From NCBI GenBank assembly GCA_963708095.1, contig OY970182.1, positions 4,030,001-4,094,000 of the forward strand: DNA of 64,000 nt. The letters run 5' to 3'. Within the stretch, counting starts at the first letter, position 1. The number at the start of each line of letters is the position of its first letter. This document shows positions 37,936 to 46,405 of the stretch, in pieces. Made by a program: the position numbers and the translations under genes. The stretch is from JAJZVS01 sp963708095. Its GTDB lineage: Bacteria > Pseudomonadota > Alphaproteobacteria > Acetobacterales > Acetobacteraceae. The notes under the pieces are model-generated. The model searched no databases and had not been told where the DNA came from. It worked only from the letters and a program-made list of their open reading frames with translations.

Positions 37936-38277
37936 TGTCGCGTAGCTAAAAATGATGAGACTGGGAAGTCGTTGTTATCAATGGGTTCCGATTGCCATAA
38001 ACTGTAAGACGTTGCCATTTATCTGAGAATTTGCTTGCCATTGGTGTCGCAAATATGAGACGTTTGGCTGCGCACGTTGCTGCAAGGTCAATGGTCGATG
38101 TCGGGCGGTGTCGCCGAAGATCACCTGGCCTGGACGGAGGCTTGCCGCCGCGAGAGCGCTCGAGGATAGTTGCATCATTTGCCGCAATATTGAGACTCGC
38201 CGCCTGGATGGGTCTCATAGAAAATGGCAGCAAATGCGCGAACCAGCACTTTTCTCCACATTTTCGGCAACGTGACA
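37936..38277. mobile_element. 342-bp non-autonomous element with TnsB-type end repeats, copy 1
   Basis: Tips are TGTCGCGTAGC and, inverted from 38277, TGTCACGTTGC. Seven 19-bp repeats fit TTGCCNNNAANNTGAGAM: five direct (37943, 37992, 38012, 38043, 38178) and two inverted (38212-38230, 38252-38270). No gene is inside. An inverted copy with three noticed differences lies at 46685-47026. The left flank is an IS1380 fragment and the right flank an IS256 end; no target duplication is visible. Confidence 0.7.
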
Positions 38278-38297
38278 ACCACGAACCGGGACACGAT
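38278..38297 (-). mobile_element. orphan IS256 end
   Basis: Read on the minus strand this is ATCGTGTCCCGGTTCGTGGT, identical to the left end of the IS256 element at 54485. It is cut by the 342-bp element, and the rest of the IS256 copy is absent. Confidence 0.65.
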
Positions 38298-38330
38298 CGA
38301 ACCACGCGCGGTTGCCCTGCAATGTGTGGT

Positions 38331-38568
38331 TGTGAATCGGCGCCGAAGTGGGGCTCTTCCGCACTTTTGGTGCAGGCAAGACGGCGCAATGGGCGGTAGG
38401 CAATTGATCCGCCGAAGAATTTCGGTGGCGAGCTTTCTCACTGGGGCACGCGCTAGTCGTGAGCCAGGATCCTCCATGATCTCTAGTCTAATCAAGATCT
38501 TATAGGATTCCCGTTGATGCAACCTGCACCAAAATTGCGGAAGAACCCCACTTCGGCGCCGATTCACA
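38331..38568. mobile_element. 238-bp MITE with 46-bp terminal inverted repeats
   Basis: The left arm (38331-38376, starting TGTGAATCGGCGCCGAAGTG and ending TTTTGGTGCAGG) and the right arm (38523-38568, inverted) match at about 44 of 46 positions. No gene is inside. The tip family recurs at 19745 and 51044. The right arm supplies the stop codon (complement 38564-38566) of the large CheB-CheR kinase gene, so it lies inside or at the original 3' end of that gene. Confidence 0.7.
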
Positions 38569-41500
38569 ACCTAGCGGCTACCGGCAGAGGCACGGCGCCG
38601 GAAGTTCCAGGTCGATCCGCGGTCTCCTGCGGCCCCGCTGCGGCGAGCGCCAGCCGGGCCAGGGCAGGCAGCGATCGCGTGCCGGTTCTTTTCATGATCT
38701 CGGCGCGATGGTTCTCGACCGTGCGCTGGCTGATGCCGAGATCGGCAGCGATGTTCTTGCTGGGCTGGCCGGCCAGCACCAAGTCCATGATCTGGCGCTG
38801 CCGTGACGTGAGGCCCGCGACATGGGTGGCTGCCGCCTCCCGCCAGGCGATCACCTTGCTCGCGTCCCGCGCCTGCTCCAGGGCGCGCTGCACCCCGGCG
38901 AGCAGCTCGCGGTTGCCCACCGGCTTCTCGATGAAGTCCAGCGCGCCCGCCTTCATGGCCTGGACCGCCATCGATACGTCGCTGTTGCCGGTGATCATGA
39001 TGGCCGGAGGCGCGTGCCCGGTCCCGCGCAGCGTGTGCAGCAGGTCGAGCCCGCTCATCCCCGGCATATAGGCGTCGATCAACAGGCATGCCTCGCGGCC
39101 CGGGCGATAGGCGGTCAGGAACGCCTCGGCGGAGGCGTAGTCCCCGACGACATAGCCTGCCGCCTCTAGCATCTCGCGAATCCCGGCGCGCACGTGGCTG
39201 TCGTCGTCCACGACGAAGATGACAGGCGGACCGGGGCCGCCGGCCGGAACGGCAGGCGGGATCGGCAGAAGACCGTGGACGACGTGCAGCAGCTCCCCCG
39301 GCTTCACCGGTTTGTAGAGCTGCACGCAGTCATCGCGCGCGATATCACGCAGGGTGCCGGTCGAGATATCGCCGGTCAGGATCACCACAGGGATCTGCAG
39401 ATGCAGGTGCGTGCGCAGCCTGGCGACAGCCTGCAGCCCGTCCATCCCGCCCGGCAGGTTGTAGTCGGCCAGGATCAGGTCCGGCCGGGCCGTTCCGTGC
39501 GTCACCAGATCGACCGCCGCGGTGCCGTCCGGCGCGCTGGTCACGCGATGACCCGCATCGCGCAGGAGCACTTCCAGCAGATCGCGTACCTCCGAATCGT
39601 CCTCAATGACCAGGATCGCGCCGCTGCGCCGGATGCCGTCGTCACTGTCGTCGTCACCGTCCGGCCGCGGTGCATCGAGCTTCGGCGCGGCGTCGGGCGC
39701 GCGCATGACATCGACGGCGAACACCGAGCCCTTGCCCAGACGCGAACGGACATGCACCCGATGACCCAGCAGGTTCGCCAGGCGCTGCACGATCGCCAGA
39801 CCCAGCCCTAGACCGCGGCTCCGCTCGCGCGCGACATTGTCGAGCTGATGGTACTCCTCGAAGATCGCCTGCAGGTCCGCCGCGGGGATGCCGATGCCGG
39901 TGTCCCATATCTCGATGCTCACCCGGTCCTCGTGGCGGCGGCAGCCGATCAGGATCTTGCCGTGCTTGGTATATTTCACCGCGTTGGCCAGCAGGTTGCG
40001 GAGCATCTGGCCCAGCAGGCGCGGATCGCTTTGGATCATGAGGCTGCACGGAACCGCGCGCAGCGCCAGCCCGCGTGTCTGCGCATGATAGGCGAACTCG
40101 TCCGCCAGCCGGTCGAGCAGCACGTTGACCGGGAAACCGGAAATTTCCGGCCGCACGGCGCCGACTTCGAGCTGGTTGATATCCAGCAGCGTGTTCAGCA
40201 TGCCGGTGATGGCGCCCAGGGTCGCGTCGAACCGGGCGACCAGTTGTTGCGCCTTCTCACCCTGGACGGTCTGCGACAGCAGCCCCTGGACCAGCGCAAG
40301 GGTTTGCAGCGGCTGGCGGAGGTCGTGGCTGGCGGCGGCGAGAAAGCGCGATTTCGCGACATTCGCCAGCTCCGCCTGCTGCTTGGCCGCCCCCAGCGCG
40401 TCCGCGGTGCGCTTGCGCTCGGTGACGTCGGCGAAGGTGATCACGACCCCCTCGATCCCGTTGTCCAGAGTACGATAGGGCTGGATGCGACGGGCGTACC
40501 AGGTGCCCGCCTGCGTCTCGATCTCCCGCTCGATCGGCGGCAGGCCGCGCAGCACCGCGCGCGCATCGCTCAGCAACGCGCCATCGACCGCGAGCGAGGT
40601 GAGGTCGCCGAGCGGCCGGCCGACATCGGTCGGGATGACGCTGAACAGCGACCTGGTGGCCGGGGTGAAGAAGCGGATATGCAGATCGGCGTCGAGAAAC
40701 AACGTCGCGACGTCGGTGCTGTACAGGATGTTCTGCAGGTCGTTGGACGTGGTCCGCTGCCGCTCCAGGGTTTCCTGCAACTGGGTGTTGAGGGCCGTGA
40801 GCTCCTCGTTGAGCGACTGCAATTCCTCCTTCGAGGTCAGCAGCTCCTCGTTGGTTGATTGGAACTCCTCGTTGACCGACAGCGCCTCCTCGTTGATGGC
40901 CCGCTGCTCTTCGCTGGAGATTTCGAGGTTGCGGATGGCGCCCTGCAGCTCGGCCCGGGTAGCCGCCAGCTCCTGCTGCAGCTCGGTGATCTGGTGACGC
41001 TCGCCCGGCACGGGCCGGCGGCCCGGCCGCGGCTCCCGCGCCGGCTCATCGACGAAGCAAATCAGCAGCAGGTCCTCGCCCTCGCTCTGGACCGGTTGCA
41101 CGGCGATCGAAAAGCGGCCGGTGTTGCCGTCATGGCCGCCGCGCGCGCCGGCTGTGACGACCCGGGCGTTTTCCTCTGTGGCCTGGTGGATCGCCGCCCT
41201 GATCCTGGTCCGCAGGCCCGGCCGCGCCATGGCGAGGAGGTCGTGGGTCGGCGCCCCGGCCGCGACGCGCAGGTAGCGATCGATCGGTCCCAGCGTGTAC
41301 AGGCACTCGTGGTTGCGGTTGAGCAGCACCGCCGCCGGCGCGTAGGTCTCGGTCACCAGTCGTCGGCACAGCTCGGCGAGGACGGCTTCGCGCGAGGGCG
41401 TCCGTGCGGGTCCGGACCGTGCCGTGGCTCTGACGACGCCAGCGCCGGAGTTCATCAGGAAGCCGAACTCGCCCGGCCGCGCGCGGCCGACGTGCCGATA

Positions 41501-42985
41501 GAGGCGCTCGGGCTTCGAGATCACCTCGAATCGGCTCTCCGCGCTGCCGACCGTCTCCGAACTGCCGAGCAGCAGGACGCCGTCCTCCCGCAGCGCAAAA
41601 TGGAACAGCGACGTGATCTTCGCCTGTGCCTCCGGACGCAGGTAGATCAGAAGGTTCCGGCAGGAGACGAGGTCGAGACGCGAGAACGGCGGGTCGGCCA
41701 GGACATCCTGCACCGTGAAGACGACGACCGAGCGCAGCTCGGGCGATACCCGGTAGCCGTCGTCCTCCTTCGAGAAGAAGCGGGACAGTCGGGTCGGTGA
41801 GACCTCCGTCGCGATCGTTTCCGGATAGAGACCCTCGCGGGCGGTGGCCACCGCGTCGGGATCGACGTCGGAGGCGAAGACCTGCAGCTTGATGTTGAGG
41901 TTGGCCGCCGTGATCTCCTCGCGGAACAGCATGACCAGCGAATAGGTCTCTTCGCCCGTGCTGCATCCGGCGACCCAGATCCGCAGCGGCTGATCGGGCG
42001 ACCGGCGGCGCACCAGCTCGGGAACGATCCGCTTCGCTAGGGCGTCGAACACCTTCGGGTCGCGGAAGAAGCTGGTGACGTTGATGAGCAGGTCCTTGGC
42101 AAGAAGATCGAGCTCGCCGGGGTTGCTGTGCAGCATGTCGAGATAGTGCGCCGTGTCGCCGGTCTCGATCCCCGCCATGCCCATGCGCCGTTCGATCCTG
42201 CGCTGCAATGTTCCGGCCTTGTAGAGCGTGAAATCATGCTCGGTCTTCGCGCGCATGAACGCGATGATCGCCGACAGGTTCTGCTGTTCCTCGGTCTGCG
42301 CCTGCGGCCCGGCACGCGTCCAGGCCGGGATCATGCGCCGCCGGTATGCGGCGAGCGCCGCCGGCATCTGCGCGATCGGAAGCACAAGGTCCACCGCGCC
42401 TGTCAGGATCGCATTGCGCGGCATCCCGTCATAGCCGGCCTCGTTCGGGTCCTGCACGATGACCAGTCCGTGCCGCTCCCGCACCGCCTGCAGCCCCAGG
42501 CTGCCATCGGCCCCGGTTCCCGACAGGATCACGCAAACGGCGCGCGTGCCATAATCGCTCGCCAGCGACGCCAGCAGGTGGTCGAACGGCAGGCGCGCAC
42601 CATGGCGGACCGTCGGTTGCGAAAGATGCAAGGTGCCGCCGCCGACCGCGAGATAGCTGCCCGGCGGAATGACATATAGGTGCTCGCGCGCGATGGGCAT
42701 CCCATCGGCCGCCTGCAGCACTGGCATCGGCGTGTCGCGGACCAGGAGATCGACCATCAGGCTTTCGTGGTTCGGGTCGAGATGCTGGACCACGACGAAG
42801 GCCATGCCGTTGCCGGCAGGCAGTGCACGCAAAAGCTTCCTGCACGCGTCGAGCCCGCCGGCCGAGGCGCCGATGGCGACAACCGGGAAATCCCTGGCGG
42901 CGTCGGGCACGCCCGGCGCGGATACGGAGCGCCCGGTCGGTTTCGGTTTCGTCACGCCAGCCCCGTGGGGACGTCCTCGCGACAT
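38564..42985 (-). CDS. CheB-CheR-type hybrid histidine kinase with two receivers and LuxR HTH
   Basis: A 1473-residue cytoplasmic signalling protein. In order: CheB methylesterase domain (about 33-215; triad Ser41, His68, Asp160), CheR methyltransferase (about 235-500; SAM motif GCSTGEETYSL), a long coiled coil (about 660-740), PAS (about 745-860), HisKA with His887 in ASHDLRQP, HATPase_c (DTGIGIP, GLGLGLAIV), receiver 1 (about 1125-1245), receiver 2 (about 1270-1390) and a FixJ/LuxR-type HTH (LTSRQRQIMDLVLAGQPSKN) near 1410. Ending a kinase chain in a DNA-binding domain means sensing and transcription may lie in one polypeptide. It is convergent with the Kai operon. Its last codons run into the 238-bp MITE. 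Confidence 0.88.
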   Translation of the reverse strand: MSRGRPHGAGVTKPKPTGRSVSAPGVPDAARDFPVVAIGASAGGLDACRKLLRALPAGNGMAFVVVQHLDPNHESLMVDLLVRDTPMPVLQAADGMPIAREHLYVIPPGSYLAVGGGTLHLSQPTVRHGARLPFDHLLASLASDYGTRAVCVILSGTGADGSLGLQAVRERHGLVIVQDPNEAGYDGMPRNAILTGAVDLVLPIAQMPAALAAYRRRMIPAWTRAGPQAQTEEQQNLSAIIAFMRAKTEHDFTLYKAGTLQRRIERRMGMAGIETGDTAHYLDMLHSNPGELDLLAKDLLINVTSFFRDPKVFDALAKRIVPELVRRRSPDQPLRIWVAGCSTGEETYSLVMLFREEITAANLNIKLQVFASDVDPDAVATAREGLYPETIATEVSPTRLSRFFSKEDDGYRVSPELRSVVVFTVQDVLADPPFSRLDLVSCRNLLIYLRPEAQAKITSLFHFALREDGVLLLGSSETVGSAESRFEVISKPERLYRHVGRARPGEFGFLMNSGAGVVRATARSGPARTPSREAVLAELCRRLVTETYAPAAVLLNRNHECLYTLGPIDRYLRVAAGAPTHDLLAMARPGLRTRIRAAIHQATEENARVVTAGARGGHDGNTGRFSIAVQPVQSEGEDLLLICFVDEPAREPRPGRRPVPGERHQITELQQELAATRAELQGAIRNLEISSEEQRAINEEALSVNEEFQSTNEELLTSKEELQSLNEELTALNTQLQETLERQRTTSNDLQNILYSTDVATLFLDADLHIRFFTPATRSLFSVIPTDVGRPLGDLTSLAVDGALLSDARAVLRGLPPIEREIETQAGTWYARRIQPYRTLDNGIEGVVITFADVTERKRTADALGAAKQQAELANVAKSRFLAAASHDLRQPLQTLALVQGLLSQTVQGEKAQQLVARFDATLGAITGMLNTLLDINQLEVGAVRPEISGFPVNVLLDRLADEFAYHAQTRGLALRAVPCSLMIQSDPRLLGQMLRNLLANAVKYTKHGKILIGCRRHEDRVSIEIWDTGIGIPAADLQAIFEEYHQLDNVARERSRGLGLGLAIVQRLANLLGHRVHVRSRLGKGSVFAVDVMRAPDAAPKLDAPRPDGDDDSDDGIRRSGAILVIEDDSEVRDLLEVLLRDAGHRVTSAPDGTAAVDLVTHGTARPDLILADYNLPGGMDGLQAVARLRTHLHLQIPVVILTGDISTGTLRDIARDDCVQLYKPVKPGELLHVVHGLLPIPPAVPAGGPGPPVIFVVDDDSHVRAGIREMLEAAGYVVGDYASAEAFLTAYRPGREACLLIDAYMPGMSGLDLLHTLRGTGHAPPAIMITGNSDVSMAVQAMKAGALDFIEKPVGNRELLAGVQRALEQARDASKVIAWREAAATHVAGLTSRQRQIMDLVLAGQPSKNIAADLGISQRTVENHRAEIMKRTGTRSLPALARLALAAAGPQETADRPGTSGAVPLPVAARL

Positions 42986-43290
42986 GGGATATCGGTTTCC
43001 TGGTGCAACGCCGGAGCGGGGTCGGTATCGATCGCGATCACCTCTGCTCCAGTCGCGCGGGTGCTCCCGCAGGGCACATTATCTGCACACTAGGTTCGGC
43101 GGTCAATCCTCGAAGACGCCGTGATCGCACGCACGACGCAACCGTGCCGTCTGAGTAATTTCCGAGCCTGTTCGCGCCGCGCACCGGTGGCCCACATTCG
43201 TCGCGACCATGGGTCGGTGCAGGCGTCGGGGGCACCAGGGGCGCTCGTTGCGACCCATCCTGGCGCAGACGATCATGGCCCAACGTATCG

Positions 43291-43587
43291 ATGAACGTCG
43301 ATGCGGTGCTCTACTTCAACGTGGTCAACCCCGAACGTGCCATCATCCGGGTGCGGTCCTTCCTGCCCGCCACCGTCATGCTCGCGCAGACCAGGCTCCA
43401 CACCATGCTGGGCCAACATGGCCTCGACGAGATGTTATCGGAACGGAAGAAGCTCAGCAGCGACGTGCAGAGCATCCTGGACGGCCAGACCGAAACCTGG
43501 GGCATCAAGGTCACCAACGTCGAGATCCGGACCGTCGAGGTCACCCCCGCCGCTCCCCGCCGCAGTTCCGTTGGGCATCCAATATGA
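43291..43587 (+). pseudogene. fragment of a slipin/SPFH (stomatin-like) gene
   Basis: The frame reads VNPERAIIRVRSFLPATVML, then GQHGLDEMLSERKKL and WGIKVTNVEIRTVEV, the middle of a Band-7/slipin domain. The N-terminal membrane anchor and the C-terminal coiled coil are absent, and the frame ends soon after the homology stops. It starts NVDAVLYFNVV without a proper upstream region. It is a relic of a membrane-organising protein gene, not expected to be functional. Confidence 0.7.
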
Positions 43588-43630
43588 CGTGCGCGACACG
43601 CGGGGGAACGGTCGGCAACCGGGTGGCCTG

Positions 43631-43649
43631 GGTAGTTTCCGAACCTCCC
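43631..43649 (+). promoter_or_regulatory. 19-bp motif upstream of dps shared with kaiC
   Basis: GGTAGTTTCCGAACCTCCC, 18 of 19 identical to the sequence at 33456-33474 upstream of kaiC, in the same orientation relative to the downstream gene and 126 bases before the dps ATG. Confidence 0.5.
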
Positions 43650-43775
43650 CGCGGCACGTCGCCCCCCGCTAGGGTCATGCTCCGGTGATCTTCGGTTCGG
43701 GGACCGGACCACCCGCGCCTGCCCCGGCGCGACGCCTGACCCGACACTCTCCCACGGAAAACTGGAGATGCAGCG

Positions 43776-44456
43776 ATGCAGCCAACACACGACCTGTTGT
43801 CCGGGCCCGTCCGCAGACGGTCCCTCGAACTCCTGAACCGGCACCTGGCGGCGGCGATCGACTTGCGCGGTCAGACAAAGCACGCGTGCTGGAATGTCCG
43901 CGGGCTCGGGTCCGTGGCGGCCTACGGACCGCTCGACAGGGTCTCGGCGGCGATCGAGCAGTATGCCGACCTGATCGCCTGCCAGGTGGCCGAGCTTGGC
44001 GGCAGCGCGAATGGCACCATCGCGGCGGCGGTGACGCGATCGTTCCTGGCAGCCTATCCGCTCGGCCCGGCCGATCCCGGGCACCACGCCCGCGCCGTGG
44101 CCCGGGCGCTGGTGACTTTCGGCGAGTCGTTACGCCAGACCAGCGCCCGGGCGGCGCATTCCGGCGACGCCGGCACGGCCGCTCTGTTGACCGAAATCGC
44201 CCGCGGACTCGACCGGCCGATCACCGTCATCGAACGCCTGACCATGCCCGAACGACGCGCCGCACGCCCGGCTCCGTACCCTGCCGCGCCTCCTGGCCCG
44301 ATCGCGCCTCGAGACGGTGCGTACGGGGTGCCGGCGCCCTGGCCGGCCAAATACTATTGGACCTCCCTCGTGGCCGCCACACAAGGCAGCGTGCTGGGAA
44401 CGCATGATCCCATCCCGGCCCCGGCGGCCGGGATGCGCGTGGAGACCGGCGCATGA
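43776..44456 (+). CDS. Dps-like ferritin-fold protein with degenerate ferroxidase site
   Basis: A 226-residue protein. Residues about 15-160 follow the Dps four-helix pattern: LLNRHLAAAIDLRGQTKHAC, then WNVRG, the IEQYADLIACQVAELGGSAN block and SYPL-like AAYPLGP. Compared with E. coli Dps, the ferroxidase ligands appear replaced (His51 position Cys, His63 position Tyr, Glu82 position Cys) while two Asp remain. A 60-residue Pro/Ala-rich C-terminal tail is extra. It may bind DNA or act as a scaffold without iron oxidation. Coupled to the receiver gene by ATGA, and preceded by the kaiC-like motif. Confidence 0.75.
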   Translation: MQPTHDLLSGPVRRRSLELLNRHLAAAIDLRGQTKHACWNVRGLGSVAAYGPLDRVSAAIEQYADLIACQVAELGGSANGTIAAAVTRSFLAAYPLGPADPGHHARAVARALVTFGESLRQTSARAAHSGDAGTAALLTEIARGLDRPITVIERLTMPERRAARPAPYPAAPPGPIAPRDGAYGVPAPWPAKYYWTSLVAATQGSVLGTHDPIPAPAAGMRVETGA

Positions 44457-44848
44457 AAGCGGTCCGGGTTCTAGTGGTGGAGGACGATGCCCTGGTCGGG
44501 CCCCTGCTCGGCGAGATGCTGGCCGGAATGGGTCATGCGGTGTGTGCGATCGAGACCACCGAAAGCGACGCGGTCACCGCCGCGATGCGCTTCCTCCCGG
44601 ACCTGATGATCGTCGACGAACGCCTGGGTGAGGGCAGCGGCATCCGTGCCGTCGACGCGATCCTCATAGCCGGACCGGTGCCGCATGTCTTCATCAGCGG
44701 CGATGTTTCCGTTATTGGATTGTTCCGTCCGGACGCCGAAGTGCTTCAGAAGCCGTTTCGGGCCGCGGAACTGGAGCGCGCGATCACGCGTGTGCTCGGG
44801 CACCATCGAGGATCTCTGCGGACGCGAATTGCGGCGCGTCGCCGATGA
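44453..44848 (+). CDS. single-domain response regulator (receiver)
   Basis: A 131-residue CheY-like receiver: acidic pair in VVEDDALVG, phospho-acceptor Asp in LMIVDERLGEGSG near residue 47, Ser in FISGDV and Lys in LQKPFR. There is no output domain. A start overlapping the dps stop implies co-translation. With hybrid kinases on both sides, it may serve as a phosphate shuttle or sink; the cognate kinase is not determined. Confidence 0.85.
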   Translation: MKAVRVLVVEDDALVGPLLGEMLAGMGHAVCAIETTESDAVTAAMRFLPDLMIVDERLGEGSGIRAVDAILIAGPVPHVFISGDVSVIGLFRPDAEVLQKPFRAAELERAITRVLGHHRGSLRTRIAARRR

Positions 44849-44864
44849 TGGGTGCTGCGGTCTC

Positions 44865-45272
44865 ATGCTGGATCGGCAACCGCGTCTGGAACCCATCGCA
44901 CCCAGCATCGCACGCGGGTTCATCGCCCGTCACCACGCGCATTGCGGCGTCCCTGTCACTTGGCGCTTTCACAACGTCGTCTTCAATGGACCCACCCTCA
45001 TCGGCGTCGCCGTTGTCGGCAACCCTGTCGCTCCAGCCTTGATGGGGCGCGGCATCCTTGAAGTGAACCGGCTTTGCGTGCACCGTGACACGCCCGATTG
45101 CGCGGGCGTGCTGCTCCTCCGCGCCAAGGCCGGGGCATCCTGGCTTCCGATCGAGGGCGTGCGGAGGCGGCGCGTAGCACAGCGGCTGCCCCCAGACGGG
45201 TGTGAGTGGGAAACCGGCTTGGTTCAAGGCCGCATCGGGCTGCGGCAGATCGTGTCCCGGTTCGTGGTGTAG
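44865..45272 (+). pseudogene. XF1762-like protein, C-terminus replaced by an IS256 end
   Basis: About 135 codons. The part GFIARHHAHCGVPVTWRFHN, then LIGVAVVGNPVAPAL and ILEVNRLCVH, resembles the XF1762/GNAT-like phage and plasmid proteins with the RHH core. At 45249 the sequence passes into an IS256 terminal repeat, which provides the stop codon, so the native C-terminus is lost. Family assignment is from memory of motif pattern and is moderate. Confidence 0.5.
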
Positions 45273-45290
45273 GAGCGCTGCTCCTGGGCA
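45249..45290 (+). mobile_element. orphan IS256 end, 42 bp
   Basis: Starts ATCGTGTCCCGGTTCGTGGT and continues TGTAGGAGCGCTGCTCCTGG, matching 54485-54526 of the complete IS256 element. It is joined directly to the terminal repeat of the IS6 fragment at 45291. Confidence 0.75.
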
Positions 45291-45497
45291 GGTTCTGTCA
45301 GCGCTCGTGCCAGCAACTATAGGCCGACGGCTGAGGGGCGAGGTCGTTAGGCGGCTTGCAACACGCTCAGCACCGTTGCGGTGCGGCGAAGGAAGTGGGC
45401 CCTACGGTAGTCGGCGGAAACTTGCTGATGGGCGCGGGAGCGGGAATGGAGGAAGTTGCGTAACTCGTCATATGCGCGACAGAATTTGCCAGCCGAT
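45291..45497 (-). mobile_element. IS6-family 3' fragment, 207 bp, inverted
   Basis: Reverse complement of about 23488-23694 of the complete IS6 element: terminal repeat GGTTCTGTCAGCGCTCGTGC, then the transposase C-terminus in inverse. It is cut at 45497 by the TGT end of the IS21 copy, so the IS21 probably inserted into an IS6 copy. Confidence 0.8.
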
Positions 45498-45598
45498 TGT
45501 CAACGCCGGAGGAAAAATGCATCGGCGGGCCGGAGCAAAACTACATCACGGACGATGGCAGCCAGGCGCCCCGTACGGGGCGCCTGGCTGCGGGTCGG

Positions 45599-46405
45599 TC
45601 ATTCGTCGGGAGGGGTTTCCGGTGGTTTGGCGCCCCGGTCGGCGCGTTGACGCCGCTTGCTCTGTTTGAGCCTGTAGCTTTCGCCGTTCATTTCCAGGAT
45701 GTGGACGTGGTGGGTGAGCCGGTCGAGCAGCGCGCCGGTGAGACGCTCGGAGGCGAACACGCCGGTCCATTCGTCGAACGGCAGGTTGCTGGTGACGATG
45801 GTCGAGCCGCGCTCGTAGCGTTGGCTGAACACCTCGAACAGCAATTCGGCGCCGGTCTGCGACAGCGGCACGTAGCCAAGTTCGTCGATCACCAGCAGTT
45901 TGCACGCGGCCAGCTGGCGTTGCAGCCGCAGCAGCCGCTTCTCGTCGCGCGCCTCGATCAGTTCGTGCACCAGGGCCGCCGCCGTGGTGAAGCCCACCGA
46001 CAGGCCCTTCTGGCAGGCGGCCAGCCCCAGGCCGAGCGCGATGTGCTTCTTGCCCGTACCGCTGTTGCCGACCGCGATCACGTTCTCCCGGCGCAGCACA
46101 TACTCTGACCGCGCGAGTTCCAGCACCAACGCCTTGTTCAGCGACGGCAGCGCCAGGAAGTCGAAGCTGTCGAGGCTCTTCACCGCCGGGAACCTGGCCT
46201 CCTTGATACGACGCTCGATTGTCCGGCGTTCCCGCTCGATCAGTTCCAGTTCCGCCAGCCGCAGCAGGTAGCGGACATGATCGACCCCATCGCTGGCGCA
46301 CTGCCGCGCCAGCTTTTCATGCTCGCGCAGGAAGGTCGGCAGCTTCAGCGCCTTCAGGTGATGCGCCAGAAGGATTTGCGGCGTGGCCGGCGATGCGTCG
46401 GTCAT
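45599..46405 (-). CDS. istB: IstB-like AAA+ transposition helper ATPase
   Basis: A 268-residue AAA+ protein of the IS21 family that loads the IstA transposase. The N-terminal helix block ILLAHHLKALKLPTFLREHE, Walker A region VIAVGNSGTGKKHIALGLGL, Walker B KLLVIDELGYVPLS and sensor TSNLPFDEWTGVF are visible. Walker A reads GNSGTGKKH where GxxGxGKTH is usual, so a Thr/Ser to Lys change at the nucleotide-binding position may impair ATP use. The start at 46405 overlaps the end of istA by four bases. Without full istA the element is dead. Confidence 0.85.
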   Translation of the reverse strand: MTDASPATPQILLAHHLKALKLPTFLREHEKLARQCASDGVDHVRYLLRLAELELIERERRTIERRIKEARFPAVKSLDSFDFLALPSLNKALVLELARSEYVLRRENVIAVGNSGTGKKHIALGLGLAACQKGLSVGFTTAAALVHELIEARDEKRLLRLQRQLAACKLLVIDELGYVPLSQTGAELLFEVFSQRYERGSTIVTSNLPFDEWTGVFASERLTGALLDRLTHHVHILEMNGESYRLKQSKRRQRADRGAKPPETPPDE

